Source: Alphaproteobacteria bacterium
Lineage (GTDB): Bacteria; Pseudomonadota; Alphaproteobacteria; Micropepsales; Micropepsaceae
Direction of reading: 5' to 3'
Assembly (NCBI GenBank): GCA_018971835.1
Contig: JAGWZW010000027.1
Coordinates: forward strand, 1-40,138
DNA: 40,138 bases
Under the pieces are notes generated by a model, which made no database searches, was not told the origin of the DNA, and saw only the letters and a program-made list of their open reading frames with translations. The position numbers and the translations under genes are program-made. Below are positions 1 to 6,479 of the stretch, piece after piece (positions within the stretch are counted from its first letter, which is position 1; each line of letters begins with the position of its first letter).

Positions 1-131
1 CGGACACCTATCCCTTCGAGCACGCCTTCCTCGCGCGCACCGCCACGCGCATCGTCAACGAGGTCAAGGGCATCAACCGCGTGGTGTACGACTGCACGTC
101 CAAGCCGCCCGGCACGATCGAGTGGGAGTGA
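1..131 (+). CDS. guaA: GMP synthase (glutamine-hydrolysing), C-terminal end only
   Basis: Only the last 42 codons are inside the window, read in the frame starting at base 3 and ending with TGA at 129-131. The translation contains [15 protein letters not shown] and ends in PPGTIEWE, which is the highly conserved C-terminus of GuaA: the dimerisation region and the terminal xGTIEWE tail that contributes to XMP binding. GuaA converts XMP to GMP using glutamine and ATP in the cytoplasm. The stop is followed after only 22 bases by the bioF start, so the two may be co-transcribed. The rest of the gene lies to the left of the window. Confidence 0.9.
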   Translation, partial: DTYPFEHAFLARTATRIVNEVKGINRVVYDCTSKPPGTIEWE

Positions 132-153
132 GGGGCAAGAACGCGGACCGGCC

Positions 154-1320
154 TTGGCAAATTCCCTGGATACCTTTGCACAATCGAAGCTCGCCGAGCT
201 GGAGGCCGGGCACCTGCGCCGGCGGCTGGCCGAGACGCTGCGCGAGGACGGCATCTGGGTTTCCCGCGGCGGCCGGCGGCTGCTCTCCTTCTCCTGCAAC
301 GACTACCTGAACCTGACGCATCATCCGAAGGTCAAGGCTGCCGCCGCGGAAGCCGTGGCGCGCTACGGCGCCGGCGCGGGGGCATCGCGGCTGATCACCG
401 GCAATCATCCGCTGTTTGCGGAACTGGAGGCGCGGCTGGCGCAGTTGAAACAGGCCGAGGCCGCCTGTGTCTTCGGCTCGGGTTATCTGGCCAATGCCGG
501 CATCATTCCCACGCTGGTGGGGCCGGACGATCTGCTGCTGGTGGACGAACTCGCCCATGCCTGCTTGTGGGCGGGTGCGCAGCTTTCGCGCGGGCGGGTG
601 GAGAAATTCCGCCACAACGACGTCGCTCATGTCCGTGCCGTGCTCGCGGAGCAGCGCGCGGCGCATGACCATGCGCTGATCGTGACGGACGGCGTGTTCT
701 CGATGGACGGCGATCTGGCGCCGCTGGACGAGCTGGCCGCGCTGGCGCAGGAGTACGAGGCCTGGCTGATGAGCGACGATGCGCATGGCCTGGGCGTGCT
801 GGGCGGCGGCCGCGGTTCGAGCTTCCTGTCGGGCAAGAAGTCCGCCGTCGATCTGCAGATGGGCACGCTGTCCAAGGCGATCGGTAGTTACGGCGGCTAT
901 CTCTGCGCCAGTGCTCCGGTAATCGATCTCATCAAGACGCGGGCGCGCACGCTCGTCTATTCCACCGGCCTGCCGCCCGCCAGCGCCGCCGCCGCGCTGA
1001 CCGCGCTCGACATCATCGAAGCTGAGCCGGAATTGGCGGCAAGCCCCGTGGCCAAGGCGCAGGCCTTCACCCGCGCCGCCAACCTGCCGCTGGCGCAGAG
1101 CACGATCGTGCCAATCGTGCTGGGCGAGGCGACGGCGGCACTCGAAGCCTCCGAGATGCTGGCGTGCGAGGGCTTTCTGGTGATGGCCATCCGCCCGCCC
1201 ACCGTGCCCGCCGGCACCGCGCGGCTCCGCCTCGCTTTCACCGCCGGCCATCCCGACGAAGAGATCGCGCGTCTCGCGCAAATCGTGCGCGAACGCCTGC
1301 CGGGCAGACAGGCGCGATAG
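154..1320 (+). CDS. bioF: 8-amino-7-oxononanoate synthase (biotin synthesis)
   Basis: A 388-residue protein of the alpha-oxoamine synthase family (PLP fold type I). BioF condenses pimeloyl-ACP or pimeloyl-CoA with L-alanine to make KAPA, the first committed step of biotin ring assembly. Visible signatures are SFSCNDYLNL near residues 45-54, ASRLITGNH near 78-85, the cofactor-binding SDDAHGLG near 207-214 and the PLP lysine in GTLSKAIGSYGGY (Lys241). The length is typical of BioF. The start is TTG at 154; no ATG or GTG lies in frame between it and the guaA stop, and no strong Shine-Dalgarno is seen. Related enzymes (2-amino-3-ketobutyrate CoA ligase, ALA synthase, serine palmitoyltransferase) share the fold; the sequence looks most like BioF. 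No other bio genes are adjacent. Confidence 0.85.
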   Translation: MANSLDTFAQSKLAELEAGHLRRRLAETLREDGIWVSRGGRRLLSFSCNDYLNLTHHPKVKAAAAEAVARYGAGAGASRLITGNHPLFAELEARLAQLKQAEAACVFGSGYLANAGIIPTLVGPDDLLLVDELAHACLWAGAQLSRGRVEKFRHNDVAHVRAVLAEQRAAHDHALIVTDGVFSMDGDLAPLDELAALAQEYEAWLMSDDAHGLGVLGGGRGSSFLSGKKSAVDLQMGTLSKAIGSYGGYLCASAPVIDLIKTRARTLVYSTGLPPASAAAALTALDIIEAEPELAASPVAKAQAFTRAANLPLAQSTIVPIVLGEATAALEASEMLACEGFLVMAIRPPTVPAGTARLRLAFTAGHPDEEIARLAQIVRERLPGRQAR

Positions 1321-1475
1321 TCCCGCTTGGGCGCCGGCCGAAAGCTGCGTTCTGCGGCAAGGACGGCGCGCGACTGCGCGTTGCGTTCCCGTCCGCTCCG
1401 GTCAACCGGGGATACCGAAGGCGCAATTCCCGGCCATCTGCGCGCCATGTATACACACTATATTCATAAGTAATT

Positions 1476-1494
1476 GTAGGAAAAATATTCCTAT
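1476..1494 (+). repeat. Near-palindromic site, copy A
   Basis: The 19-base sequence GTAGGAAAAATATTCCTAT contains the perfect inverted repeat TAGGAA-N5-TTCCTA (1477-1493). A second copy matching at 17 of 19 positions lies in opposite orientation at 1559-1577. The centres are 83 bases apart, close to eight helical turns, so dimeric proteins bound at both would face the same side of the DNA. This is consistent with an operator pair; the regulator is unknown. Confidence 0.55.
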
Positions 1495-1508
1495 ATCTGT
1501 GAGCGCAC

Positions 1509-1526
1509 ATAAATTCGCGAATTTAT
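1509..1526. repeat. 18-bp perfect palindrome
   Basis: ATAAATTCGCGAATTTAT equals its own reverse complement over all 18 bases. It lies between the two copies of the TAGGAA-type site. A perfect palindrome of this size in an AT-rich intergenic region is typical of a binding site for a homodimeric regulator such as a MarR or TetR type; which protein binds is not shown by the sequence. Confidence 0.6.
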
Positions 1527-1558
1527 CGGCGCAGGTTCCACCTCATTGAACAGTATAG

Positions 1559-1577
1559 ATGGGAATTTTTTTCCTAC
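1559..1577 (-). repeat. Near-palindromic site, copy B (inverted)
   Basis: On the minus strand this reads GTAGGAAAAAAATTCCCAT, differing from copy A only at positions 11 and 17. It lies about 50 bases before the first possible start of the transferase gene, a position compatible with repression or activation of the EPS promoter. Confidence 0.5.
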
Positions 1578-1625
1578 ATATTGGCTATACAACTTCTGCT
1601 TGCATTTCATTTATTCTTCTAGTAC

Positions 1626-3011
1626 TTGTATTCGCGTGACGCGGTCGCGCCGTTCTCAAGAGAAGAACCAAACTTGTTCGAAGCACTTGGCACCCGGAAG
1701 TGGGACTTTGCGACGACCGGCGCCGACGCACAGATTCAGATTGCCAAGGGCATGGTGTTTCTGCGGGCGGAGACGCGGGCCGCCGAGCCGGAAGCGGTCG
1801 CGGGCGCGGTTTCCGACCGGCCGGACCTTTGTCCGGTGCCGCTCGCGCGCGCCGGAAACATGCTGTTTGATTTGAGCCAGGGGCTGCTGACGGGGATTGC
1901 GGCGCTGGTTTCGGCTGCCGGCTATCGCGACTTGCTCCTTCAATATATCGGAAGTCTGACCGGTTCGGCAGGCCCCGGATATCCCGCAGTCCTGTTCGCG
2001 CGGGCGACTGCTCCGCACCCTCTCGCAAAATATCTCGGGGCAAAACTCGTCACGCGGCAGGACGTGCTCATCATCTCCGCTCAGCGCGACACGGCGGGCC
2101 TCCGTGCGAAATTGGGGAATGATCTGATACAACCCAATGTCGTCGCCTTTGCGGCGTGCGGGCGCCGTGCCGACTGGCGGGAGATTCAGGATCGCATCGT
2201 GCGCCAAGTTTGCGCGCAGTCTCTGGCGTCGCCGGGCTGCGATATCTTTTTGATCGAAGAAGGCTTTGAACCGGAGCAGATCCGCGAACTCGTAAACGGG
2301 CTTCGGGTCTTGCCGGTCCAAATCTCATTCGTCCCGAACCGCGACAACAATGCGCGGGGCAGGCGCCCGGATTGCACGGATCTGCATGCCTCCGAACTCC
2401 AGCGCCCGCCAATGAACCGGCTTCAGTGCGGCATCAAGCGTGGGCTGGATATTGCCCTGTCGGGCATCGCCCTCATGGCGCTGGCGCCGTTGCTGCTGCT
2501 GATTGCCGCCGCCATCCGGCTCGAATCAAGCGGGCCGGTGCTATTCCGCCAAAGACGGCTTGGCCGTTATGGCAGGCCGTTCACCATCCTCAAATTCCGC
2601 ACCATGCAGGTCGAGGAAGAAGGCCCCGACCTCAAGCAGGCCACGCGCGACGATCCGAGGGTCACGCGCGTGGGCCGGATACTGAGGCGCTCCAGCCTCG
2701 ACGAACTCCCGCAATTGCTCAATGTCCTGCGCGGCGAAATGAGCCTCGTAGGGCCGCGCCCGCACGCCGTCGTCCATGACAGGCAGTTCGCGCAATTGGT
2801 CGAGCATTACGAAGTCCGCCAATATGCCAAGCCTGGCATCACCGGTTGGGCGCAGGCCAATGGCCTGAGAGGCGAAACCTCGTCTCATGACCGTGTGCGG
2901 CGCCGGATCGAATACGACCACTATTACGTCCGTAACGCGAGCCTTTGGCTCGATCTGAAAATCCTGCTTCTGACATTGCGCGAAATCTTCAACCAGGAGC
3001 ACGCGTATTGA
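1626..3011 (+). CDS. Undecaprenyl-phosphate sugar-1-phosphate transferase (initiating EPS transferase)
   Basis: The C-terminal 200 residues are a clear bacterial sugar transferase domain (polyprenyl phosphate hexose-1-phosphate transferase; WbaP/WcaJ/PssY/HfsE group). There is one membrane segment ([20 protein letters not shown]), then [24 protein letters not shown] (split motif), [23 protein letters not shown] and [16 protein letters not shown]. This enzyme starts the repeat unit by moving a sugar phosphate onto undecaprenyl phosphate at the inner membrane. The middle region resembles the nucleotide-fold domain common in this group ([30 protein letters not shown]). Unusually, the four N-terminal membrane spans of the long family members are not visible. 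The start is uncertain: TTG 1626 gives 461 residues but has no good ribosome site; TTG 1674 is preceded by AGAAG; ATG 1752 and ATG 1860 are alternatives. Confidence 0.85.
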   Translation: MYSRDAVAPFSREEPNLFEALGTRKWDFATTGADAQIQIAKGMVFLRAETRAAEPEAVAGAVSDRPDLCPVPLARAGNMLFDLSQGLLTGIAALVSAAGYRDLLLQYIGSLTGSAGPGYPAVLFARATAPHPLAKYLGAKLVTRQDVLIISAQRDTAGLRAKLGNDLIQPNVVAFAACGRRADWREIQDRIVRQVCAQSLASPGCDIFLIEEGFEPEQIRELVNGLRVLPVQISFVPNRDNNARGRRPDCTDLHASELQRPPMNRLQCGIKRGLDIALSGIALMALAPLLLLIAAAIRLESSGPVLFRQRRLGRYGRPFTILKFRTMQVEEEGPDLKQATRDDPRVTRVGRILRRSSLDELPQLLNVLRGEMSLVGPRPHAVVHDRQFAQLVEHYEVRQYAKPGITGWAQANGLRGETSSHDRVRRRIEYDHYYVRNASLWLDLKILLLTLREIFNQEHAY

Positions 3012-3068
3012 AGCGCTTGTTGCATATCCGCATGGGCCATGACGGTCTGCCGCGGGGGGATAAGAGAA

Positions 3069-3085
3069 GGGGCTAGTAGCGTTCT
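3069..3085 (+). promoter_or_regulatory. Degenerate ops-like sequence before the RfaH-like gene
   Basis: GGGGCTAGTAGCGTTCT resembles the distal part of the enterobacterial JUMPstart/ops element (GGGGCGGTAGCGTG), with TAG in place of GG and one late mismatch. It ends five bases before the ATG of the RfaH-like gene. It is weaker than the perfect match at 3773 and may be chance. Confidence 0.25.
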
Positions 3086-3090
3086 AGGTC

Positions 3091-3711
3091 ATGCCGGCTG
3101 CTATTCGTTTGAAGACATGTGAGTCCGCTGAACGGCCAAAGTCGGCGCAGAGCGACGGCGCGGCGTGCAGCAATAATTGCGCCCCTCGGCCTTCCGGCGC
3201 GATATGGGAAGAGGCCGCCCGCTGGTATGTCGCGCGGACCAGGCCCGCTGCCGAAGGGCGCGCGCTCTTGAATCTGCAGCGGCAAGGTTATCGGGTTTTC
3301 CTTCCACAGATGCGAAAAGTCGTCCGCCACGCGCGCAAGGTGGAAGCGAGATTGGCTCCCCTGTTTCCCGGTTATCTCTTCATTTGTCTTGATCTCGGCT
3401 TCGAGCCCTGGGGCGCCATTAACAGCACCTATGGCGTAGCGCGGCTCGTCACGCAGAACGAGCGGCCGCAACCTATGCCGGCCGGGTTGGTTGAAGGTCT
3501 GCAAGCGCAGATCGGTGCGGACGGCGCCTTCTCATGGCGGCCCCAACTCAGGATCGGTCAACCGGTCAAGATTGCTGAAGGGCCGTTTGCGAATTTCGTT
3601 GGTGTTCTTGAGCATCTCGACAGCGCGGGGCGCGTGCGCGTCCTGCTGGACATGCTGGGACGCTCGGTTTCCGTTGCGTTGCGGAGCGAAGCATTGGTTC
3701 CCGTGGCGTAG
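3091..3711 (+). CDS. RfaH-like transcription antiterminator (specialised NusG paralogue)
   Basis: A 206-residue protein with an N-terminal NGN domain and a C-terminal KOW-type domain. After a poorly conserved 40-residue leader it reads WYVARTRP...LLNLQRQGYRVFLP, APLFPGYLFICLD and INSTYGVARLV (NGN, about 45-125), then IGQPVKIAEGPFANFVGVL (KOW, about 155-200). Aligned by eye to E. coli RfaH, positions equivalent to R16, R23, Q24 and T72 are kept, K10 is Arg, H20 is Asn and R73 is Tyr; several of these contact ops DNA in RfaH as I recall the literature. RfaH-type proteins ride RNA polymerase through long polysaccharide operons and suppress pausing and Rho termination. A perfect ops-like element follows 61 bases after its stop. 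This is not the housekeeping NusG, which would be expected beside secE and rplK. Confidence 0.85.
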   Translation: MPAAIRLKTCESAERPKSAQSDGAACSNNCAPRPSGAIWEEAARWYVARTRPAAEGRALLNLQRQGYRVFLPQMRKVVRHARKVEARLAPLFPGYLFICLDLGFEPWGAINSTYGVARLVTQNERPQPMPAGLVEGLQAQIGADGAFSWRPQLRIGQPVKIAEGPFANFVGVLEHLDSAGRVRVLLDMLGRSVSVALRSEALVPVA

Positions 3712-3748
3712 CGCGTAAACGCTGCCGAGGAAATGACCGTCGCCAAGA

Positions 3749-3767
3749 GGTGAAACGCGATTTCACC
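3749..3767 (+). other. Intergenic stem-loop upstream of ops-like element
   Basis: GGTGAAA-CGCGA-TTTCACC forms a perfect 7-bp stem with a 5-base loop. It is not followed by a T-run, so it is not a standard intrinsic terminator. It ends five bases before the ops-like element, in the gap between the RfaH-like gene and algD. It may be a pause or attenuation hairpin, or help present the ops signal. Confidence 0.5.
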
Positions 3768-3772
3768 CCGAT

Positions 3773-3784
3773 GGCGGTAGCGTG
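3773..3784 (+). promoter_or_regulatory. ops-like element (RfaH recruitment signal)
   Basis: GGCGGTAGCGTG is identical to the core of the enterobacterial ops (operon polarity suppressor) element found in JUMPstart leaders. It is in the noncoding gap between the RfaH-like gene (stop at 3711) and algD (ATG at 3834), on the transcribed strand orientation in which ops acts. In E. coli the element pauses RNA polymerase and its exposed non-template strand recruits RfaH. The location beside an RfaH-like gene and ahead of about 20 kb of EPS genes supports the same role here. Activity in this organism is inference. Confidence 0.6.
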
Positions 3785-3833
3785 GAATGGCGGCTGCTCT
3801 CGCCATGCGCGGCGAATACGAAGTGAGGTCAGC

Positions 3834-5147
3834 ATGAAGATCAGCGTATTCGGGCTGGGCTACGTCGGTGCGGTTTCGGCCGGATGTCTGACCGCCGCCG
3901 GCCACGAGGTGGTAGGCGTGGATCCGGCCGCCATCAAGGTTGACCTTATCAACGACGGCCGATCGCCGGTCATCGAAGAAGGGCTGGATGAATTTATTGG
4001 CCGGGCCGTACAGGCAGGCCGCCTGAGAGCCACGCAAGACGTTTACGATGCAATTCGCTCGACGGATTTATCGCTGGTCTGTGTCGGAACCCCGAGCAAG
4101 CCCAATGGCGATCTCGATCTTCGCCACGTTGCTGCGGTAAGCCGGGAAGTGGGCGAGGCGCTTTCCATGAAAAACGGGCGGCATACGGTTGTGATCCGCT
4201 CTACCGTGATGCCCGGCACCACGCGCGGCCTGGTGATCCCCCTCCTGGAAAAGGCGAGTGGGCGGCAAGCCGGCACGGGTTTCGGCGTCGGCAACAACCC
4301 GGAATTTCTTCGCGAAGGCACGGCGGTAGCGGACTTTTTTCATCCCCCGAAAACGGTCATCGGCGCTGTTGACGGGCAGACTTCCGACGATATCGCCGCA
4401 TTGTATGGCGATCTTCCTGCGCCGCTCATCCGCACCTCAATCGAGGTCGGCGAGATGGTCAAGTATTGCGACAACGCGTGGCACGCGCTGAAGGTCACCT
4501 TCGCAAATGAAATCGGAACGACGTGCAAGGCCGCTGGAATCGACAGCCACGCGGTGATGGACATCTTTTGCAAGGACAGCAAGTTGAACCTCTCCTCCAC
4601 CTACCTCAAGCCTGGGTTCGCCTTTGGTGGATCGTGCCTGCCAAAGGATGTTCGGGCGCTCGCCTACAGGGCGCGCTCTCTCGACCTCGATTTGCCGGTA
4701 CTGAACGCGATTTTGCAATCCAACGAACGGCAGATCAGCCGGGGCTTCGATCTCATAACTGCTCGCGGCAAGCGCGCTGTCTCGTTTCTCGGCGTCAGCT
4801 TCAAGGCCGGTACGGACGATCTGCGTGAGAGCCCGATACTGGAGCTTGTGGAACGCTTGATAGGAAAAGGCTATGACGTGCGGATTTTCGACAAGAACGT
4901 CAGTCTGTCGAAGTTGGTAGGTGCCAATCGCGAATTTCTTCTCAAGAGCATTCCTCATGTCTCCTCGCTGCTGGTCGGATCGCTTGACGAGGCGCTGTGC
5001 CACGGTGAGACGATCGTCGTCGGCACGCGCGATCCGGCGTTCATGAAGATCGGGGAACGCCTGCGTCCGGAGCATTTTCTCGTGGACTTGGTGCGCATTG
5101 AAGCCCGGCAGCAACTTGACGGGCGCTACGATGGAATCAACTGGTAG
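3834..5147 (+). CDS. algD: GDP-mannose 6-dehydrogenase (AlgD type)
   Basis: A 437-residue NAD-dependent nucleotide-sugar dehydrogenase. AlgD oxidises GDP-mannose twice to GDP-mannuronate. It has the Rossmann motif GLGYVGAVSAGCL (7-19), the GTPSKPNGDLD segment (85-95), and the catalytic cysteine in FAFGGSCLPKDVRAL at Cys268, the same number as in Pseudomonas AlgD. Long AlgD-like stretches such as SFKAGTDDLRESP and KSIPHVSSLLV favour AlgD over UDP-glucose dehydrogenase (Ugd), though I could not run a tree. The start is ATG 3834 with GTGAGG upstream; the longer frame from 3750 would run through the hairpin and ops-like element and adds nothing conserved. No alg8/alg44-type polymerase is present, so the mannuronate is probably a residue of a Wzx/Wzy-type repeat unit. 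Confidence 0.88.
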   Translation: MKISVFGLGYVGAVSAGCLTAAGHEVVGVDPAAIKVDLINDGRSPVIEEGLDEFIGRAVQAGRLRATQDVYDAIRSTDLSLVCVGTPSKPNGDLDLRHVAAVSREVGEALSMKNGRHTVVIRSTVMPGTTRGLVIPLLEKASGRQAGTGFGVGNNPEFLREGTAVADFFHPPKTVIGAVDGQTSDDIAALYGDLPAPLIRTSIEVGEMVKYCDNAWHALKVTFANEIGTTCKAAGIDSHAVMDIFCKDSKLNLSSTYLKPGFAFGGSCLPKDVRALAYRARSLDLDLPVLNAILQSNERQISRGFDLITARGKRAVSFLGVSFKAGTDDLRESPILELVERLIGKGYDVRIFDKNVSLSKLVGANREFLLKSIPHVSSLLVGSLDEALCHGETIVVGTRDPAFMKIGERLRPEHFLVDLVRIEARQQLDGRYDGINW

Positions 5148-6360
5148 CACGCCCATGCGCGTCCTGATCATTGTCGAGAACCTGCCGGTTCCGTTTGACC
5201 GCCGCGTGTGGTCGGAGGCAACGACCCTTGCCCACGCAGGCTATGAAGTGTCGGTGATCTGCCCAAAGGGGAAAGGTGCGACAGCCTCCTTCGAGATCAT
5301 CGACGGCGTCCATATATTTCGTCATCCTCTTCCCGTTGAAGCACGTGGAGCGCCAGGCTACCTCCTCGAATACGGGGCGGCGCTCTTTTGGGAGTTCGTG
5401 CTAAGCCTCAGGGTGCTGTTTGGCCGGGGCTTTGACGTGATCCAGGCGTGCAATCCGCCGGACCTGCTTTTCATTATCGGGGCATTCTACAAGTTTGTAC
5501 TCGGGAAGAAGTTTGTATTCGACCATCATGACATAAATCCCGAGCTTTATGAGGCCAAGTTCGGCAAGCGCGGCCTGCTCTGGCGCGTCGTGGTGCAGCT
5601 CGAACGGTGGACTTTTGCGCTCGCGGATATTTCCATTGCCACCAACGAATCCTATCGTGCGATAGCGATCGAACGCGGGCGGATGAAACCGGGCCGGGTG
5701 TTTGTTGTGCGATCGGGGCCGACATTATCCCGGGTTTGCGCCCGGCCGCCCGACGATGGGTGGAAAAATGGGCGAAAATATCTGGTCGCATATGTCGGTG
5801 TTATTGGCTGCCAGGAGGGGCTGGACTTGCTCCTGCACTCCGTCGCCTACATCCGGAATTCGCACAGGCGTACCGACGTTCAATTCGTGATCGTCGGCAT
5901 TGGGCCCGAACTGGAGCCGATCAAAAGATTAGCTGGCAAATTGCTATTGGAGGGTCTTGTAACCTTTACCGGCCGCGTCGACGACGACACGCTCTTCACG
6001 ATTCTTTCCACTGCGGACGTTTGCGTTAACCCGGACCGCCCAAACGCCATGAATGACCGGTCAACCATGAACAAAATCATGGAGTACATGGCGATCGGAA
6101 AACCCATCGTCCAGTACGATCTTCGCGAGGGGCGCCATTCGGCCGGCGAAGCGTCGCTTTATGCCCGCAACACCGACCCAGACGACTTCGCCCGGAAGAT
6201 ACTCGAACTTCTTGCCGATGCGCCGCGCCGCAAAAGCATGGGCGAGTTCGGCAGGCGGAGGGTTTTAGGCGAACTTTCGTGGCAGCACGAGGCGCCCAAG
6301 TTGTTGGAAGCGTACGCGTCCCTGCGCGGTGCGCGTGAATGTGAACCGTTACCGAACTGA
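5131..6360 (+). CDS. Glycosyltransferase family 4 protein
   Basis: A 409-residue GT-B retaining glycosyltransferase. The N-terminus RVLIIVENLPVPFDRRVWSEA is typical of bacterial GT4 enzymes in surface polysaccharide loci. The donor-side C-domain has LVAYVGVIGCQEGLD, FVIVGIGPELE, VTFTGRV and MNKIMEYMAIGKPIVQYDL, where the glutamate of the EYMAxGKP motif contacts the nucleotide sugar. It should add one sugar to the lipid-linked repeat unit on the cytoplasmic face; donor and acceptor cannot be read from sequence. ATG 5131 overlaps the algD end by 17 bases, suggesting translational coupling; ATG 5155 is an alternative. Confidence 0.85.
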   Translation: MESTGSTPMRVLIIVENLPVPFDRRVWSEATTLAHAGYEVSVICPKGKGATASFEIIDGVHIFRHPLPVEARGAPGYLLEYGAALFWEFVLSLRVLFGRGFDVIQACNPPDLLFIIGAFYKFVLGKKFVFDHHDINPELYEAKFGKRGLLWRVVVQLERWTFALADISIATNESYRAIAIERGRMKPGRVFVVRSGPTLSRVCARPPDDGWKNGRKYLVAYVGVIGCQEGLDLLLHSVAYIRNSHRRTDVQFVIVGIGPELEPIKRLAGKLLLEGLVTFTGRVDDDTLFTILSTADVCVNPDRPNAMNDRSTMNKIMEYMAIGKPIVQYDLREGRHSAGEASLYARNTDPDDFARKILELLADAPRRKSMGEFGRRRVLGELSWQHEAPKLLEAYASLRGARECEPLPN

Positions 6361-6479
6361 TGGAAATGTGCCGCCTTGAAAGGCTCGCGGCGTGCGGGCC
6401 CCGTCTGCTCTGCGCAGGCTACCGTCAGTGCGGTAAGCGCGCATCGATCGCGTTTGTGCTGCCTGTGTGATCGTCGATC

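Larger units (their letters stand above)
1441..1625. promoter_or_regulatory. AT-rich control region upstream of the EPS cluster
   Basis: The interval 1321-1625 holds no credible gene. Its second half is sharply AT-rich compared with everything around it and contains three ordered inverted-repeat elements, listed separately: a 19-base near-palindrome, an 18-base perfect palindrome, and a reversed second copy of the first. I could not fit a convincing -35/-10 pair or a sigma-54 (GG-N10-GC) promoter. The position immediately before the first EPS gene makes it the likely main promoter and operator zone of the cluster. Confidence 0.6.

Noticed and set aside
73-1281. 402-residue open frame on the minus strand opposite bioF
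   Set aside because: bioF on the plus strand is unmistakable; the opposite frame is low-complexity Arg/Gln/Gly-rich sequence.
1570-1625. Possible sigma-54 promoter (TTGGCTATACAACTTCTGCTT) before the EPS operon
   Set aside because: The distance between the GG and GC dinucleotides is 13 rather than the required 10 bases, and TTGCW is not in register.
3750-3833. N-terminal extension of the AlgD frame back to 3750
   Set aside because: The extra 28 residues have no similarity to AlgD, the extension would run through the hairpin and ops-like element, and ATG 3834 has its own ribosome site and the exact conserved N-terminus.
4322-4341. Second strong ops-like match GGCGGTAGCGGACTTTTTTC inside algD
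   Set aside because: It encodes conserved algD residues (AVADFF) and differs at the core (GCGGAC instead of GCGTG), so coding constraint explains it. It may still be worth noting when scoring ops sites.
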